A DNA stretch of 64,000 nucleotides from Eleginops maclovinus (Eukaryota; Chordata; Actinopteri; Perciformes; Eleginopidae), in the NCBI RefSeq assembly GCF_036324505.1, contig NC_086360.1, positions 8,724,293 through 8,788,292 on the forward strand, read 5' to 3'. Shown piece by piece: positions 13,408-25,853 of this stretch (position 1 is its first letter; each line of letters opens with the position of its first letter). The notes under the pieces are model-generated. The model had not been told where the DNA came from. It saw nothing but the letters and a program-made list of their open reading frames with translations, and searched no databases. Position numbers and translations under genes: made by a program.

Positions 13408-16400
13408 GTGAGAAATGCTTAAAGGTCTCCTATTATGCTATATTTGAACAGTATACTGTAGGGCAATATCTGTACAAAACTTGTCTGTGAAGTGTTTTGC
13501 TCAAAATACCAAACAGATCCCCCATTGTAGCATGCCTCATCCCCCTCTATTTCAGCCCTGTTCCTGAAGTGCTGATTCTGTGACTGTTGCTTTAAATTTG
13601 AGTGGACCTGTAGCTGGCCACGCCCCTTTGCAGCATCATGCAGCTCTCTCTCGCTGCCGTGATTAAACGTCATATTATGTTCCAAACCAAATCAAGCATT
13701 ATTTCTGCAGACATCCTGCTTATACACACACACACACACACACACACACAGAGGTGCTGCGAAGGGGATTCAGCTCACTACTGTATATTGCAGACAATAG
13801 GTTGGGACGTGTCACATGGGCGGGACATGCCAGGAGTTCAATGTAAAGCCAGCCCATATTTCGGGTTATGACATCAAATCGGCAGCAAATCTGGATCACT
13901 TCGTTTGTACCCCTGTTTTTAGAGATGTGGGTAAGGAGGAAAGAGAGAGGGTTGTATTTCCTGCCATTTTGTGAGTCTTCTTAAACACCGTGGACACATA
14001 TTTATGTATAAAAGACAGCAAAAAATGCATTTTGCATAATAGGGGACCTTTACACAAGAACCTTGTCAAGGTTTATATCATAAGTCAGCTTCGGTAGGAG
14101 AAGAGATTGAAACCACTACTAAAATTCAAAAGTGCCCCCTCATTTTTTCATGAATGAAAACTGTCCAGTCAATTGCCCATGTCATGTCTAAAATCGACAC
14201 AAGCTGGCTCTAGCCATAGTCAAGCTTTTATGTAAATCGTCGGGCATTTACGGGCAATTTCCTGACAGCAATCACAATGGTACCCAGTGCAGTCTATATG
14301 CCCTCTTCATTCAGCCATCAAACGTCCTGTTTGGAACCAACCAGCAGATGAAAAATCATCACAGCAATCAAGGCTGACAGCTGGAAATGAATGGTTATTA
14401 GACCATTGGTCACCTCCTCTTCAATGTGTTTTCCTCTCTCATCTCTGTGTCTGGCATGCCATTGTCCCAACTATAAGCAGTGCCAGGTGTTCATTTTCTG
14501 TCGCAGCTGATCCGGTTCACCTCCATCTGCATTGACAGATACTGACAGCTCCCCCTTCCACTCTCAATTCAGTAGATGTTACAGGAAGTGTTGGCAGATT
14601 GGCATCGCCTGCCTTCCCTTGGACTGTCACCGGTCTTAATGCCCATGCTAAACGCCAATGCTCGGAATCCTGTGTGACTTTTTGACAAAGAGCATGCCTG
14701 ATGAGTTATTCATCGCTTGTTTGCTTCTGCCAGAAGTATTCACGTTGGTGTGACTCCTTCGGATTGAATAATACAACAAGGACGTAGCTTGATAAATCTT
14801 GGTTTGAGCACGGGCTCCATAAATTCTTATTCCATGACATAATACGCTGAGTGGGAAATGATGCAGTACCTTCAATTGTGTGGATTCATTTAGGGCCTAA
14901 AATTGGACAATGGTGTCCTTTTTAATGAGGGACAATAGCTCTTTTGAGAACAAGAAGCCAGTAGTGGCGAGGCATAAATTGTGTGAAGGTTGTTTGACGT
15001 TTCGCATTCCTGCTTCAAGAACAGTTTACTAACAGTTTAATTTGAAATATAGGTAGCTGCTATTTCTGTTTTATGTTCTGTTTATATTCTACACCCTGTG
15101 TCAGTTGTGTGTTTGAAGGGAGGCTTCTCATTAGCTGAGAGGTTGTGGTTATCCAGACTCAGATTATAGCCTCTTGTAATCAGGATAGAAAGAGCAATTA
15201 TGGCACAAAAGAGAGAAGGAGCTCAATGCAGTCAAGTGTTGACACAATATCAATTAAAGCTGATATAAGAAAAGTAAACCTTTGAAAATACTTTTATTTA
15301 ACCATGTTATTTTATATCCCAAATCTTCATGTTCCCTGCATAAAGTTTGTTCCCTCAGTCGTCGATGTTTCCTTGCTGGCACCCATGCCAAATGGATTTA
15401 TAATGAATAGCATTATGGAAAGTGTTGCCCAACGTTTGTTTTGAATTGCTGATGCAGTGATTTGCATAACTCCTTTTGTGTTTTGCAGCTCGCCGGCATG
15501 GAGTCAGGATATGCTTGTTTCTGTGGCAACGAAGTGGAACAGCGTGACCACGGCGAGTCGTCTAGCATGGAGTGTAACCATGTTTGCTTCGGCGAACACA
15601 CACAGCCCTGCGGTGGAGACGGCTGGGTCATCATCTTTGACAGTGAGTCTGGTCTTCACATCTGAGTGGGGGGGCATAACAACTCTGATTTTAAGATTTC
15701 CAGGGTAATATAAGGTACTTATAAAAATACATTTCTAGCTGCGGTAAGCTTGTCCTTGGAGTTGTCATTTTCAACTTCAACCTTCCTTCAAGTGCTTTTT
15801 TTAAATGAAGGATCCAGTTGGCCGGCAGAAGGCACAGAAACACATGTCCTTGTGACCAGCAGCCCTCCTTTCCTCACACACAGTTGTGATCTTCCAAATT
15901 ACATTGATACAAATGTATTATACAATATTGGACATGTTTAGTACCTGTTGGTCTTAGAACTCTATGAAAAGTCAAATCTTTTTAATTTGACTTAAGTTTT
16001 GAATGTTTTAGGAAAGTCATTACAAGCTATTTTACTTTTTCTCTCCCAATACCAACTCTAGTTCCTTACCTCAACTCATGAAGGGGACTTTAAACATTTC
16101 ATAAACACAGACATCAAATGTGCATAGTTTCAGATGTGAAGCAAAAATGGTTGCCTGCCAGTACTAAATACTGATCCGATACCTCTCTCTTTCCCAAATT
16201 TTAAATCTTCACACCTCACTTAGTGGAACTCATTGGAATAATTTTGATGTCAGGCAGGCAAACCTTATCAGATGTATTCTGTTACCGAGGCACTCATGTG
16301 ACCAGCAAGAGCCCAGGACCCAGTTTGTTAAGGGAACAATCTTAAAAACTTCTAGTTCCCCTCCTGGGCCCTGCTGTGATGCCCTTGAGCAAGGCACCGG

Positions 16401-19400
16401 ACACCCAGCTCCCCATTCCCCATTGCTCCCCGCATGAACAATAGCTGCCCTCTGCTCCGAGTACTAGGATGGGTTAAAAGCAGAGATCACATTTCACAGT
16501 GCTTTGTGCATGTATGTGACAAATAAAGAGGGTTTCATCCTCCGATTCTATCTATCTATTGTTTACTTTTTCCTCTTTCTTCTAGCACGTGTGGGGGCCT
16601 GTGGTGGAAACTACTCCGCTCCATCCGGAGTGATCTACTCCCCTGATTTCCCCGACAAGTACGGGGCTGGCCGAGTTTGTTACTGGACCATCCATGTCCC
16701 TGGATCCTACGCCATCCTCTTCAATTTCACTTTCTTTGAAATCTCCGACCAGACGGACATGGTGGAGCTCCTTGACGGCAACAACAACCAGGTGTTGGCG
16801 CGCTTCGACTGGCGCAGCCCTCCGAGGGAGCTAGTCAATGTCACAGGCGACTTTGTCATTCTGTACTTTTACTCTGACCGCACCAACCAGGCCCAGGGAT
16901 TTGCTCTGCTTTACCAAGGTAGGATTTTTACTTTTTTGTATATTCGATGAGAATGATTGCATCGAAGGACAAATTATGTTGTAAAATGTCTCCAGTATCT
17001 TTTCTAATGTATGTTTGGAGTTATAGCAAACATCCTGAACTAAAGTGCTCATTCGCATAATCAGGTACGTGCTGACTAGCCTTCTCCACGATGGAGTTTT
17101 GCATGGCAGCCTTGGTTTCAACGACTACCGCCTTTTAGCTGTGGTGAGGCAGTTGTCACGCCACTGGCAGGCCCTATTCTCTTTTCATTTGCTAGTCAAT
17201 GTCTCACAGCCCCGGGGTGATACTGCATATTTAAATAATGTTTTGTTTTTCTAGGAACTCACTCTCTTATCAAGCAGCGGCAGGCTGCTTTGCTGCTCCA
17301 GAGCGCTGCTTGGTGAAATTGCAGAGCGAGTTTTTATCCCATTTACATAAAAATACTTGATGCATCGGGCCTCATGATAGCGTGATTTCACTGTAGAGCA
17401 GACATGCAGCTGGGGGACTAAAAGCTCTCGAAAAAGTTCAAGTCCTCTCAGAAAATATTTTTTTCTTCTCTCCCAACAACTCTTTAGAATGTAGAAAAGT
17501 TCATGTTAAAAAACTAAAGCTGTTCTCTGTTTATTGCATTACTGTACGTTATTTCAGAATGAGCCTGACTGCACCAGAAATGATTTAATGGATTCATTTC
17601 TGGAGGCATGAGAGGAGCACACCCTGATATAATTCAACGTAGGTGACATTCAGGCTCACAGCTCGCTACATTTGGAGGCAATCTGTCCCTGCTCTTTCCC
17701 CTCTGCCTTCATTTGTAATCCTCTGTCATTTTTCTTGTCGCTAGCGTTACAGTAAAAACAATATTGGAAGGTCAAAATCCGCTGACCTCTGGACAGGCAC
17801 GATCCCTTCGCTCTCGTCTTGGTTCTTGTTTTACGTGAGGCACAGTGTAGCAAATAAATGGAATCTGAAACATGATATGAGAAAAAGGTCACCTCCTGTA
17901 ATAGGGTGTTCTCAGTGAGATAGAGATAAGAATACATAGTGACCTGGGGCCAGAAACAAATAAAAAAGACACAAAAACAACAGTAAGACAAAGTTAGAGT
18001 ACAAGCACTTAATATAGCTCATATCTCTTTGATGGCAAGCTTAGCAGTCAAAGCGGCAATATAAAATTGAAGTTGAAGCGTGGTATTCCTTTTGCAAATG
18101 GGAAGCATGTGGGAAGTACTGGGAACATCACTGTCAGGGTGAACGTTAATGTGTTAAGTTAAGGGGAAAAAATCAGACACTGCTTCAACATTCAACCATT
18201 CATGGAAGACTGGAACCAGCCTGGGTCAAATTGTATTTGAAATGATTTCTGGGTGTTTGATTTATTCTTCATGGGATGCAGGCTGGAGGAGAAGTTTTCT
18301 CATCCAACCTAATGAAACAGGATGTAGTTGAGGCAGAGCAGCCGGAGTACGTCACAGGGAGAACCAGTAAAAAATGTTTAGCTTTTGTCTCTCTTAACTC
18401 TGCTAAATTAGAAACAATGTTTAGCCTTAGGGTGTTTTTTGAAAGTGAACCAAAGCTTAGAATTAAAATGATTATTATTTTGAGTCATACATTTTTATTT
18501 CCTTCCAGCACAATTTAAAGAGACACTAACCTAAGATTAGTTTGAAGCAGATTATAAAAGCTTAATTTATTTCTAAGTAACAACTGATCCATTTCTGAGA
18601 TGTTTATCTCTTGAACAAAGCTTACTGCAAATTAACATTTAGGAAAGATAATGAAAGAGTGAAGTGCAACATGCCAAAGTTTGTTTCTCAGAAGAACATT
18701 CTCAAATCACACAGTGATTTTAAATAAATCATGTCTGTGTTTAGGAGGAGTACATGAAAGGCAGAGTTGATTTTATTTATATATTGCTTTCCTCCAGGAA
18801 CTCATAAATGACTCAAAATAGTTCAGGCTCTCTCGCACTGCTGCTTTATGAACAAACAGAGAATCTCTCACCACACCGCATGTTTACAGCACGCATGAGT
18901 GTTTTTGCAAAGTTGATCTGTTTCTTTACAAACGCATTAAATATTCACTTTTGACTGCCGTGTATGCTTTCAACGACATGATCAGCATGATGTATCCTAT
19001 TACTGCGTGCTTGCTGCAACAGCACAGTTTACCCAGAGGAGTAATTAAAGGGGCGTTAAGTGATATGTGTCCTCAACTTGTAGAAATGACATGGCGGAGC
19101 TTTTCCACATCTGTGTCTCCGTCACAGCATGCACTGCTGGTCTAACTGGAGCTGTAAAAGTCTGGATTTATAGATAGAAGAGCTGGTAATCACATTGTAG
19201 GGGTCTTTACGGTTCTCCAATAAGGCTGGAATTAAGTGGGAATACAGGATTGATCAAAAGATAGAAAGACTAACTTTATGACGATGACCAACATGAATGA
19301 TGTAGTTGCTTCAGGATGTGGGATGGTAGCCTCTTCCATATCTCTGAACTTATTTCCACCCCATTCCTTATGTTGTGTGCTTAACTATTCAAGCAAATGC

Positions 19401-22400
19401 AAATTACTTAGAGCTAAATAAAGACTCTGGGGCAAATTCACAAAAGATATGGGGGTAAGGCAGGACAGCACATACAGTTTTGTGGCACTTTTGCAGTGCA
19501 GTTTGCCCTTTTCTCACATATTTTCTAAAAATACACATACGTGAAAGCTGGTTTATTTATATAACGTATTTCAAGGCAATTCAAAGTGCTTTACAGAAAA
19601 TGAAACACTTTAAAAGCATTAAGATATACAATTGAAACGTATTTTAAAATATAGAGGAGCTTTGTTCTTAATTTGTATGACACAAGTGGCATCCTGTCAC
19701 TGCATCCTTAAATACATGAGTTTTTTTGCCTCCATAAAAATGTGCTTTAGTGACCACCAACTCTCTGAGTATTTCACTGTAACTGCGTTAATTTGAATTT
19801 TGCATTTATCCAATTGCCAGATATCTTCAGTTGTGATCACTTTTATTTGGTGTTATTTTTGCTATGGATGGGACATTTGTGCGCAACTCACTCACAAAAT
19901 GATCACTGCACAACCTGATCTGTAGCATTTTTAATGAACTCACTGTCATTCAGTGTCTGAATACTGTATGTCACTCCTCCTCCTCTCATTTTGCATTTTG
20001 TCCGCTGCTTTCAAAACTGTTCTCTTTATCAGTTATTACCGTAAAAGCTCTTTTTTCTACTGAGATAATTGTGTAATTTTACTGCAGTAAGATCTAGTCC
20101 TAAATGTAGGGGAAATTCTTAGAAAACACGATAATTAAAATAATTTTAGTAGAATTTCATCACTAAAATCCACTGGTTGTGGGGGTAAGATCTGTGAGTA
20201 CAGCCACAGATCTCTTGCACAGGAGATGCTGGAAACCAAAAGCAGATCTATAATGAGAATAATGAATGTACATTTAATGGAACACCATTCCAAATAAATG
20301 TTGCACTTTGTCTGCTTGATGTTAAGGGCACAACATCTATGTCCAAATGACCCCCCTTTTTGTTTCCCCAGCACTGAGAAGCCAAGACACTAGAACAATG
20401 GAGGCTGAAGGAGATGAGGATGAAGCAGAGGACGTCTCGAGCACGGCAGGGCCGCAGCTAGCTGGCGGCGTCACAGAGAGATCCAACAGCACCTCTAACG
20501 GACGTTCCTCCCAGATCCTCTACGTGATCACGTCCAGCCCCGGTAAACCGGAGCACAACATGCCAGGTCAGTGGGCTGGACGCGGCGAGACCATCGGCCA
20601 CAGCGCTAGTATGTTAACACCCACGATACACAGCACCTCTCTCTACCTCTGCAGGGATCTTGCGGGAGGTTTCTTGGAGCTCGAGTTTCCAATTTGCATG
20701 ACCTGGTTTTCTCAGAAAGTATTTAAAAATCCTCTTAGTTCGATGAGAGGCTTCTGGGAGCTTCTGCCCACAGTGACTTCCCCTGATCACACAAAGATGT
20801 AATTCTACTTGACGCTTGTTTTTTCCTGTCGGTGACTCACAACTGAATTTACTTTGGGTCTCCCTGCTGATCACAAACAGGCGTCTTGTCAAAGCTGCGC
20901 AGGGTGGGCTTTTCTCTTTTCCTCAAATATCGCTCTTTCCAAACTCTGAGCGCTCTGTCTCAAAGGGCGATCTGATGTTTTCCTCAACAGATGTGTGTTG
21001 AGAATGCATTCTTAACAAATTGCTGGCTGAACGCTCCTCACAGGTGTGCCTGCAACACTGCTATATTAATCTTTCGCTTGCTAATATTTTCAGTCTGCTT
21101 TATTTCCTTTTCATTACCCTGATTATACATCTAATGTATATTTACTGTGTTGCTCCCTCTCTGCAGTGTGGACCATTTACGCTCTGGCTGCTCTCCTCAT
21201 TCTGACAGTCATAGCCATGGTGGCGAAGCTGCTGCTCCATATGACGGTCAAGTAAGTATGAGGATGTTTTGAGGGTGCGCACGATCAACCAAGCATGAAA
21301 TGTCAAAGCTTAAATCTGTAGTATTATTCTTCAATCATGTCATATTGGAGAAGGTGAAAGAACATGAAGACATTCACACATGTGTTAAATTTGAATATCG
21401 CTGTCGCATCTTAATTCAAAATGATTCGTTCTTCATGTTGGGTTCGGCCCAGAGCGACTTCATCTGATAACACATGAAAGTGATGCTACGTTACGTTTAT
21501 TTTTTCCTGTCAGTGATTCATAACTTAAGTTACAGCTAAACCGAGGAAATAAATTAGCCACAATGGAAATTGAATCCAAACTACCCTATTGACCACATTT
21601 AATTGTTATGGGTATTTGTTTTATCTTTTTCTTTAAACTCCCCTATTGGACTCGGGCCTTCTATTGGCTAGCGCTCCATCACATTGTAATTGATAGGCTA
21701 AGGGGAGGGACATATCTAAGCGGTTGAACATTCATAACAGAGCCAATCAGAACAGACTGGGCTCTGAATTTAGACAGAGGGGGAGAGAGTTGCTGCAGCA
21801 CAGGTAGTATGAGAAAAATAAATTACTTTTTGAACATTGAAGCGTGTTAACATGTCACAGATAAGGCACAAAATACAAATATAAATCTGAAAATGAGAAT
21901 AATATGGCCCCTTTAACTAAAGACTCTCTTACTTTTCTTTATTGAAATGTTTTGAATCCCCCTAAATATTATTTTCTAAACTCCAGCCATTTGGAAATAA
22001 GTTTAAAGCATAGTCTTTTGTGCACATTGATATCTTCCGTTATTTAATTTTTTACCTTCGGCCTTTCATTTTTTTAACTAAATGACACAATATCTAATAT
22101 TTTTCAACAGTGATATCTATTTTACCAACATAGGTAAAGTTTTAGGTAGGGTTTACATTTTCAACATTAAACGTGGTAGATTCAGTTTCAATTTAACATA
22201 TCAAGTAGAAGATAATGAAGCTTATAAAAGCATCCAATGCCGTAATTGCCATTAGTTAAAGTTTATTATAAACCAGGCATGGAATGACACATCAAGAAGT
22301 CAGTGTGGCACCATTTATAAGTCCCTGACTTTCCAATATTATCTCTTCTAATTCCTGTTTCCCCCTCTCTCGTGCTCTACTTTCCTCTCTCTACCTTTCC

Positions 22401-22568
22401 TCTCTCAGGTCTCAGAACATCCCAACAGTGAGCAGTTCAGACAGCTGCAGTCAGAGCAACGCGTCCTCTGAGCCCTGGATTATCCTGTACCGACCCTCCA
22501 CCATCTCCCTCTTCAAGAAGAAGCTAAAGAACCACCACGGCGACCTCAGCCCCCTGGTAGGCAACTAG
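13283..22568 (+). CDS. kremen1: kremen1, 3' part: Dickkopf receptor/Wnt antagonist
   Basis: Six exons join in phase to give about 349 residues (13283-13407, 15489-15642, 16586-16918, 20372-20566, 21167-21251, 22409-22568). In order they encode a WSC domain (Cys-rich, GNLGCFRDSGDPP to QPCGGDG), a CUB domain (ACGGNYSAPSG to QGFALLYQ), a Ser/Thr-rich stalk, one transmembrane helix (WTIYALAALLILTVIAMVAK) and a short tail ending FKKKLKNHHGDLSPLVGN. This domain order is that of Kremen, a single-pass plasma-membrane receptor that binds Dickkopf and LRP5/6 and removes the co-receptor from the surface. The N-terminal signal peptide and kringle are missing because their exons lie outside the window. 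Paralogue 1 rather than 2 is inferred from the neighbouring znrf3, as in human 22q12. N-glycosylation sequons are visible (NYS, NFT, NVT, NST). Confidence 0.95.
13419..14052. repeat. MITE, TTAAAGGTCTCCTATTATGC ends
   Basis: The left end TTAAAGGTCTCCTATTATGC (13419-13438) and right end GCATAATAGGGGACCTTTA form an inverted repeat about 634 bp apart. A (CA)n run lies inside at 13723-13750. No transposase is encoded. It starts only 11 bases past the last base of the kremen1 WSC exon. The ends resemble those of the shorter MITEs at 21612 and 49609. Confidence 0.75.
13723..13750. repeat. (CA)n microsatellite
   Basis: Fourteen or so CA units inside the MITE. Confidence 0.9.
14053..15488. other. kremen1 intron, nothing recognised
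   Basis: This is the remainder of the intron between the two WSC exons. I see no exon, repeat family or structured RNA in it. Confidence 0.6.
15489..15642 (+). CDS. kremen1: kremen1 exon: second half of WSC domain
   Basis: Acceptor TTTTGCAG, donor TTGACA|GTGAGT; enters in phase 0 and leaves in phase 1. It encodes AGMESGYACFCGNEVEQ to HTQPCGGDGWVIIFD. The GYACFCGN and CNHVCFG motifs are the hallmark Cys pattern of WSC domains. Confidence 0.95.
15643..16585. other. kremen1 intron
   Basis: It contains the SINE-like repeat at 16366-16500 and no other recognised feature. Confidence 0.6.
16366..16500 (+). repeat. SINE-related fish repeat (GAGCAAGGCACCG...ATGGGTTAAA)
   Basis: The words TTGAGCAAGGCACCGGACA, CTGCCCTCTGCTCCGAGT and GGATGGGTTAAAAGCAGAG occur in order. 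The same order of words occurs at 52385 and, inverted, at 24185, so this is a dispersed family. I recognise it as a common fish SINE-type repeat body. Confidence 0.65.
16586..16918 (+). CDS. kremen1: kremen1 exon: CUB domain
   Basis: Acceptor CTTCTAG, donor TACCAAG|GTAGGA; phase 1 to phase 1. It encodes the whole CUB domain, from VGACGGNYSAPSGVIYSP through GRVCYWTIHVPG, DMVELLDGNNNQVLARF and FVILYFYSDRTNQAQGF. The single exon spans the CUB fold and carries NYS, NFT and NVT sequons. Confidence 0.97.
16919..20371. other. kremen1 intron, mostly unrecognised
   Basis: No exon was found. A short stretch near 19540-19605 (TTATTTATATAACGTATTTC ... CAAAGTGCTTTACAG) matches the tail of a familiar fish interspersed repeat. 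The rest gave no signal I can name. Confidence 0.55.
19540..19605. repeat. Interspersed repeat tail (AAAGTGCTTTACAG type)
   Basis: TTTATTTATATAACGTATTT followed by CAAAGTGCTTTACAGAAAAT is a common fish repeat tail. Only a fragment is present; the limits are approximate. Confidence 0.45.
20372..20566 (+). CDS. kremen1: kremen1 exon: extracellular stalk
   Basis: Acceptor TTTCCCCAG; donor GCCAG|GTCAGT at 20566/20567, in phase 1. It encodes an acidic, Ser/Thr-rich stalk (EAEGDEDEAEDVSS, then SNSTSNGRSS) that ends in the Kremen-typical ILYVITSSPGKP. A second donor, GCGCTA|GTATGT after 20608, is also in phase 1 and would add 14 residues (GQWAGRGETIGHSA region), comparable to the extra segment in mammalian KREMEN1. 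Confidence 0.88.
20609..21166. other. kremen1 intron, nothing recognised
   Basis: No exon, repeat family or structured RNA was seen. Open frames here are extensions of the stalk exon past its donor. Confidence 0.55.
21167..21251 (+). CDS. kremen1: kremen1 exon: transmembrane helix
   Basis: Acceptor CTCTGCAG, donor GTCAA|GTAAGT; phase 1 to phase 2. It encodes the hydrophobic segment WTIYALAALLILTVIAMVAK followed by LLLHMTV, which matches the single membrane span of Kremen. Confidence 0.93.
21612..21920 (-). repeat. MITE copy, GGGGCC...TATTATGC family
   Basis: Internal words CTTCTATTGGCTAGCG, GGGAGGGACATATCTAAGCG and AACAGAGCCAATCAGAACAG recur in inverted orientation in the copy at 49609-49970. 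The right end is TATGGCCCCTTTAA. It carries no coding capacity and lies in the last kremen1 intron. Confidence 0.65.
22409..22568 (+). CDS. kremen1: kremen1 last exon: cytoplasmic tail
   Basis: The acceptor TTTCCTCTCTCAG is followed by GTCTCAGAAC; the stop TAG ends at 22568. It encodes KSQNIPTVSSSDSCSQSN, then EPWIILYRPSTISLFKKKLK and GDLSPLVGN. The YRPSTISLFKKKLK and terminal PLV motifs are conserved in KREMEN1 tails. Confidence 0.95.
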
Positions 22569-24184
22569 CGCTACGCTGCGCACCGCCACTAACCAAACGC
22601 CACCGCCAAACACAACTACTATGTACGATGGCCGTCAGGAGCCAAGCCCTCAGACAATGAAACTATACGAGGCGCTACGCCAACACGAACAACTGAGTGG
22701 CGAATAACAAGTGACTGCTAAGAAATAGCCTTTGGGCCCAAGTGGCCAGGCCCTCCCATCCTGCTCAGCACCAAAGAGGAGCGGGACAGGCAGGGCTGTC
22801 ACTGACCTGAGTGTGGGAGCCAAAGAGGATGCAGTGACAAAGTTACAAGGAAGAAAGCGAGGCTCCATTTCCATCGCCAATGGATGTCCATTACAGTCAG
22901 CATACCTCCTGAAAGCCTTCCAGACTGCAGGCTCACTAGAGAAAACACAAGCAGATTAGATGGGTGCAGATTACCGGCTAACTGCTCTGTCAGTGCGCAG
23001 TTTGGGAAACAGGGAGGTAAACCTCTTCCCAGTTCTTCAGAGTCACAACCTTCATCACATGGACGACTCACAGCCAGAAACCAGAATCCTCCCATCCCAG
23101 AGTTATATATTTATTTGTCTTTTTGAGTCCATATGCAAAGTGCTAATGTTTCCTTTTTGTTGTGCTTTACGTGACAACTAGCTTTCTGAGAAGAGGGAAA
23201 CTGGATACAGAAACACCATGCGGAAGGTAGATATCACAGCACTTTGGGGATGAATCACTCGCCATAAAAATGAAAAGATCACAGAGCACTCGCCCACTCA
23301 GCGCTCATGAGGATTTGCGTGTAGAGATAACTAGCGTTGTTCCCCTTGAGTGGGGGTTGGGTGGTGCAGTTTGCAGACAAACTGCCATTTAGGGAGGCTT
23401 GGGAAGATCTGAGGGCTTTTTTTGCTCGGTTGTGGGTGGGAGTCTTTCCGGTTTGATGATGTTCAAGTGCCTTAAGGATCTCCTCTTCCCTTGTCTGAGA
23501 TGCATTACATCTGTTTCGTTCATGGGGTCCCTCACTCGAATCTCTATAATCGGCGTGGATGTGAAGAGTTTCATTTCAAAATAGGATTTCCACCACTTAA
23601 ATGTAAAGTTTAAAGAAAAAATGCTACATCTTGTACAGTGATTGAAAGCATTAAGTCTTTCTAAAAATATTCCACTCAACTGAAAACCTCTCCAGATATT
23701 TTACATTTTTACTACATGATGGACATGAGGATATTTTTCAAAATCAACACAAAGCCTTTTAGGATAGAACTCTTCATTTAGAAAGGACAAGGCTTTAAAA
23801 AAAAATGTGTTTCTAATTTCTGTGTGTGCTCTTATGTGTGGTCTTGGACATTTACTGAACATATTGTTCTTATTAAGTTGTCTTTTGATTACAGGGGGGG
23901 GGGGTGAATATTGTTGTATATTATGTAAATCAGTGATGATATTTATGTCCACTTTCATTTTGTGTCTCGTCAAGGCATTTGAAAAAGTACTTTCTTGTCA
24001 ACTTCTCCTAAAGATATAGGATCATGTTTTTATCCCCTTTCAAAGCGGTACATTTCTTAAATTCTATAAGACTAAGATTAAGATCAACTTTTATTAAAAA
24101 GGAAAAAAAAATCACTTTAAAATTATTTTTTTTAAGAATACACACATGCACAAACGGGACCCATAGACTATAGAGTAGGTGGCC

Positions 24185-24480
24185 GGTGCAGGTTGGCAGT
24201 TGGCGGTTTGGTGCCATGCTCAACACCTCAGCAGCGCCCAGAAGGCGAACTGGCACCTCTCCAGCTGCCATTCTACACTCCGTAATTTTGGTACAATCGG
24301 GACTTGAACCTGCAACCCTTCAGTTCCAAAGCCAAGTCACTACTGTCACCCAGGATTCTGCATTGACCCATCCTAGTATTAGGGGTAGTGGGCAGCCATT
24401 ATGGTGTAGTGTAGGGGACGGTGTTTTGTTCAGGGACACCTTGGTAGTACTTATGCGATCTGGGACTTGAATCGGTTACC
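24185..24480 (-). repeat. SINE-related fish repeat, inverted copy
   Basis: GGGACTTGAACCTGCAACCC and TTGACCCATCCTAGTATTAG are the inverted counterparts of the words in the copies at 16366 and 52385. The GACTTGAACC box resembles a tRNA-derived promoter B box. It lies in the probable kremen1 3' UTR. Confidence 0.6.
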
Positions 24481-25508
24481 TTCCGGTTCCCATGCCATGC
24501 TTGATATCAATCCAAAAAATGTTAACGCAAACAATATACCCCGACAGAAATATAACCAAAAGCCCACTGTGCACCAGCTGTCAGCAGGTTCGTAGCTGTC
24601 AGGGTTTTCTGTTTGACAGTTAAACTCCTTGTGAAAGGTCAAATGTGCAAGCTTGCCATCGGCATAGATATGATAGTCACCCCAATCATTCTCTGACAGG
24701 ATAGATAAAAATGATGTTTGAAACCTCAGCGCACTTACATTTGCTTCGACTTGAGATGAAATAGTACTTAAAAAGTTTTGCATTCAGTTCCAGTGAAAAA
24801 ATACTTGAGCACTTGAGACAAAACGAGACACGATGCAGCATCACAGGGACATTCAAGTCCAAATATTTACAGTTTTCCAAGAATCTGACAACATCTGAAG
24901 CCTTTAGAAAAAGAACCCTTTTCTTTTGTCAATCAGAAGTTTTTAAAAATGTGACTCGGTGCTATATTCTGCCTGTCTGCTCAACTGTAACTCATGTTAA
25001 TTATTGCAAGACAAGAACACATGCCCCTGGGTCTGTGATGTTCAGAGCAGACCATGCGTACAGAGAGGGAGAAAAAAAGAGCTGTAGATGTGAGAGCGAT
25101 GGGAAATTAATGTGCGTTCTCATCAAACACAAGCTAACGGAATCTGACAGTTAAAATCTAACAAGGGCATATCTGTTTGGATAGCCTGGTGAATTATGCA
25201 AACTCCCATCCTCCAGTCAATCGGAAAATTCCACGCTTTCTTCTGAGCGGTGGAAATTGTCTTTTCCCAAATTGTCCTTGACGTGAATGTCCTGTAGTGC
25301 TCGATGACATGAATACATCACCGGAAGCCCTGTGGGAAATAATCTAGAGGGGCCAAAACATTGTTTTCATGAAATTGTAAATAGCAAAAAAAACGTGAAA
25401 AGTTTAATTTATACAGTAAATTATTGTTATTTTGTATGTGAATGGGATATCATCTATCTTTTTTATAAGTGAAGTATCTTTGTAGTTTTATTTAATGTGT
25501 CCTGGTTG

Positions 25509-25517
25509 CAAAATAAA
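25509..25517 (+). terminator. kremen1: Candidate poly(A) signal for kremen1
   Basis: AAAATAAAC, followed within 30 bases by TGTATGCATGTTTTTTAAGCTGGTGTTGTG. A TG/T-rich downstream element is thus present. Confidence 0.45.
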
Positions 25518-25745
25518 CACTGTATGCATGTTTTTTAAGCTGGTGTTGTGCTTATTATTTTGTTTATGTTCAATACACTTCAACATTTATGCATGCACTT
25601 AATTGGGAAAATGGCCAGTTCAAGCTAATCCCATTCATAGACTCATGCTGCAGTCTTTGTATGGTACAACCTCTACCATGCTTTTTTTTCTGTGAAGTTA
25701 AATATCAGTCAGATATGCATAATTAGTCCCAGACTGCTTGTAGAT

Positions 25746-25819
<74 letters not shown>

Positions 25820-25853
25820 ACACACACACAACACACAACACACACACACACAC
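25746..25853. repeat. (CA)n microsatellite
   Basis: About 108 bases of CA with a few imperfections near the right end. It gives only artificial Thr-His or Cys-Val frames. Confidence 0.95.

Larger units (their letters stand above)
22569..25530 (+). other. kremen1: kremen1 probable 3' UTR
   Basis: No further exon lies downstream of the stop. The first good AATAAA in the sense strand that I noticed is AAAATAAACACTG near 25510, which would give a UTR of about 2.9 kb. It holds a poly-G run (about 23894-23904) and an inverted SINE-like repeat at 24185-24480. The true cleavage site is not visible from sequence alone. Confidence 0.5.

Noticed and set aside
16366..16500. Possible tRNA gene
   Set aside because: The GACTTGAACC-type word in the inverted copy at 24185 suggests a tRNA origin, but there is no cloverleaf and the block is a dispersed repeat.
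20347..20802. Stalk exon of kremen1 read on to 20802
   Set aside because: The frame continues past both donors only because no stop occurs; the transmembrane exon at 21167 needs the earlier end.
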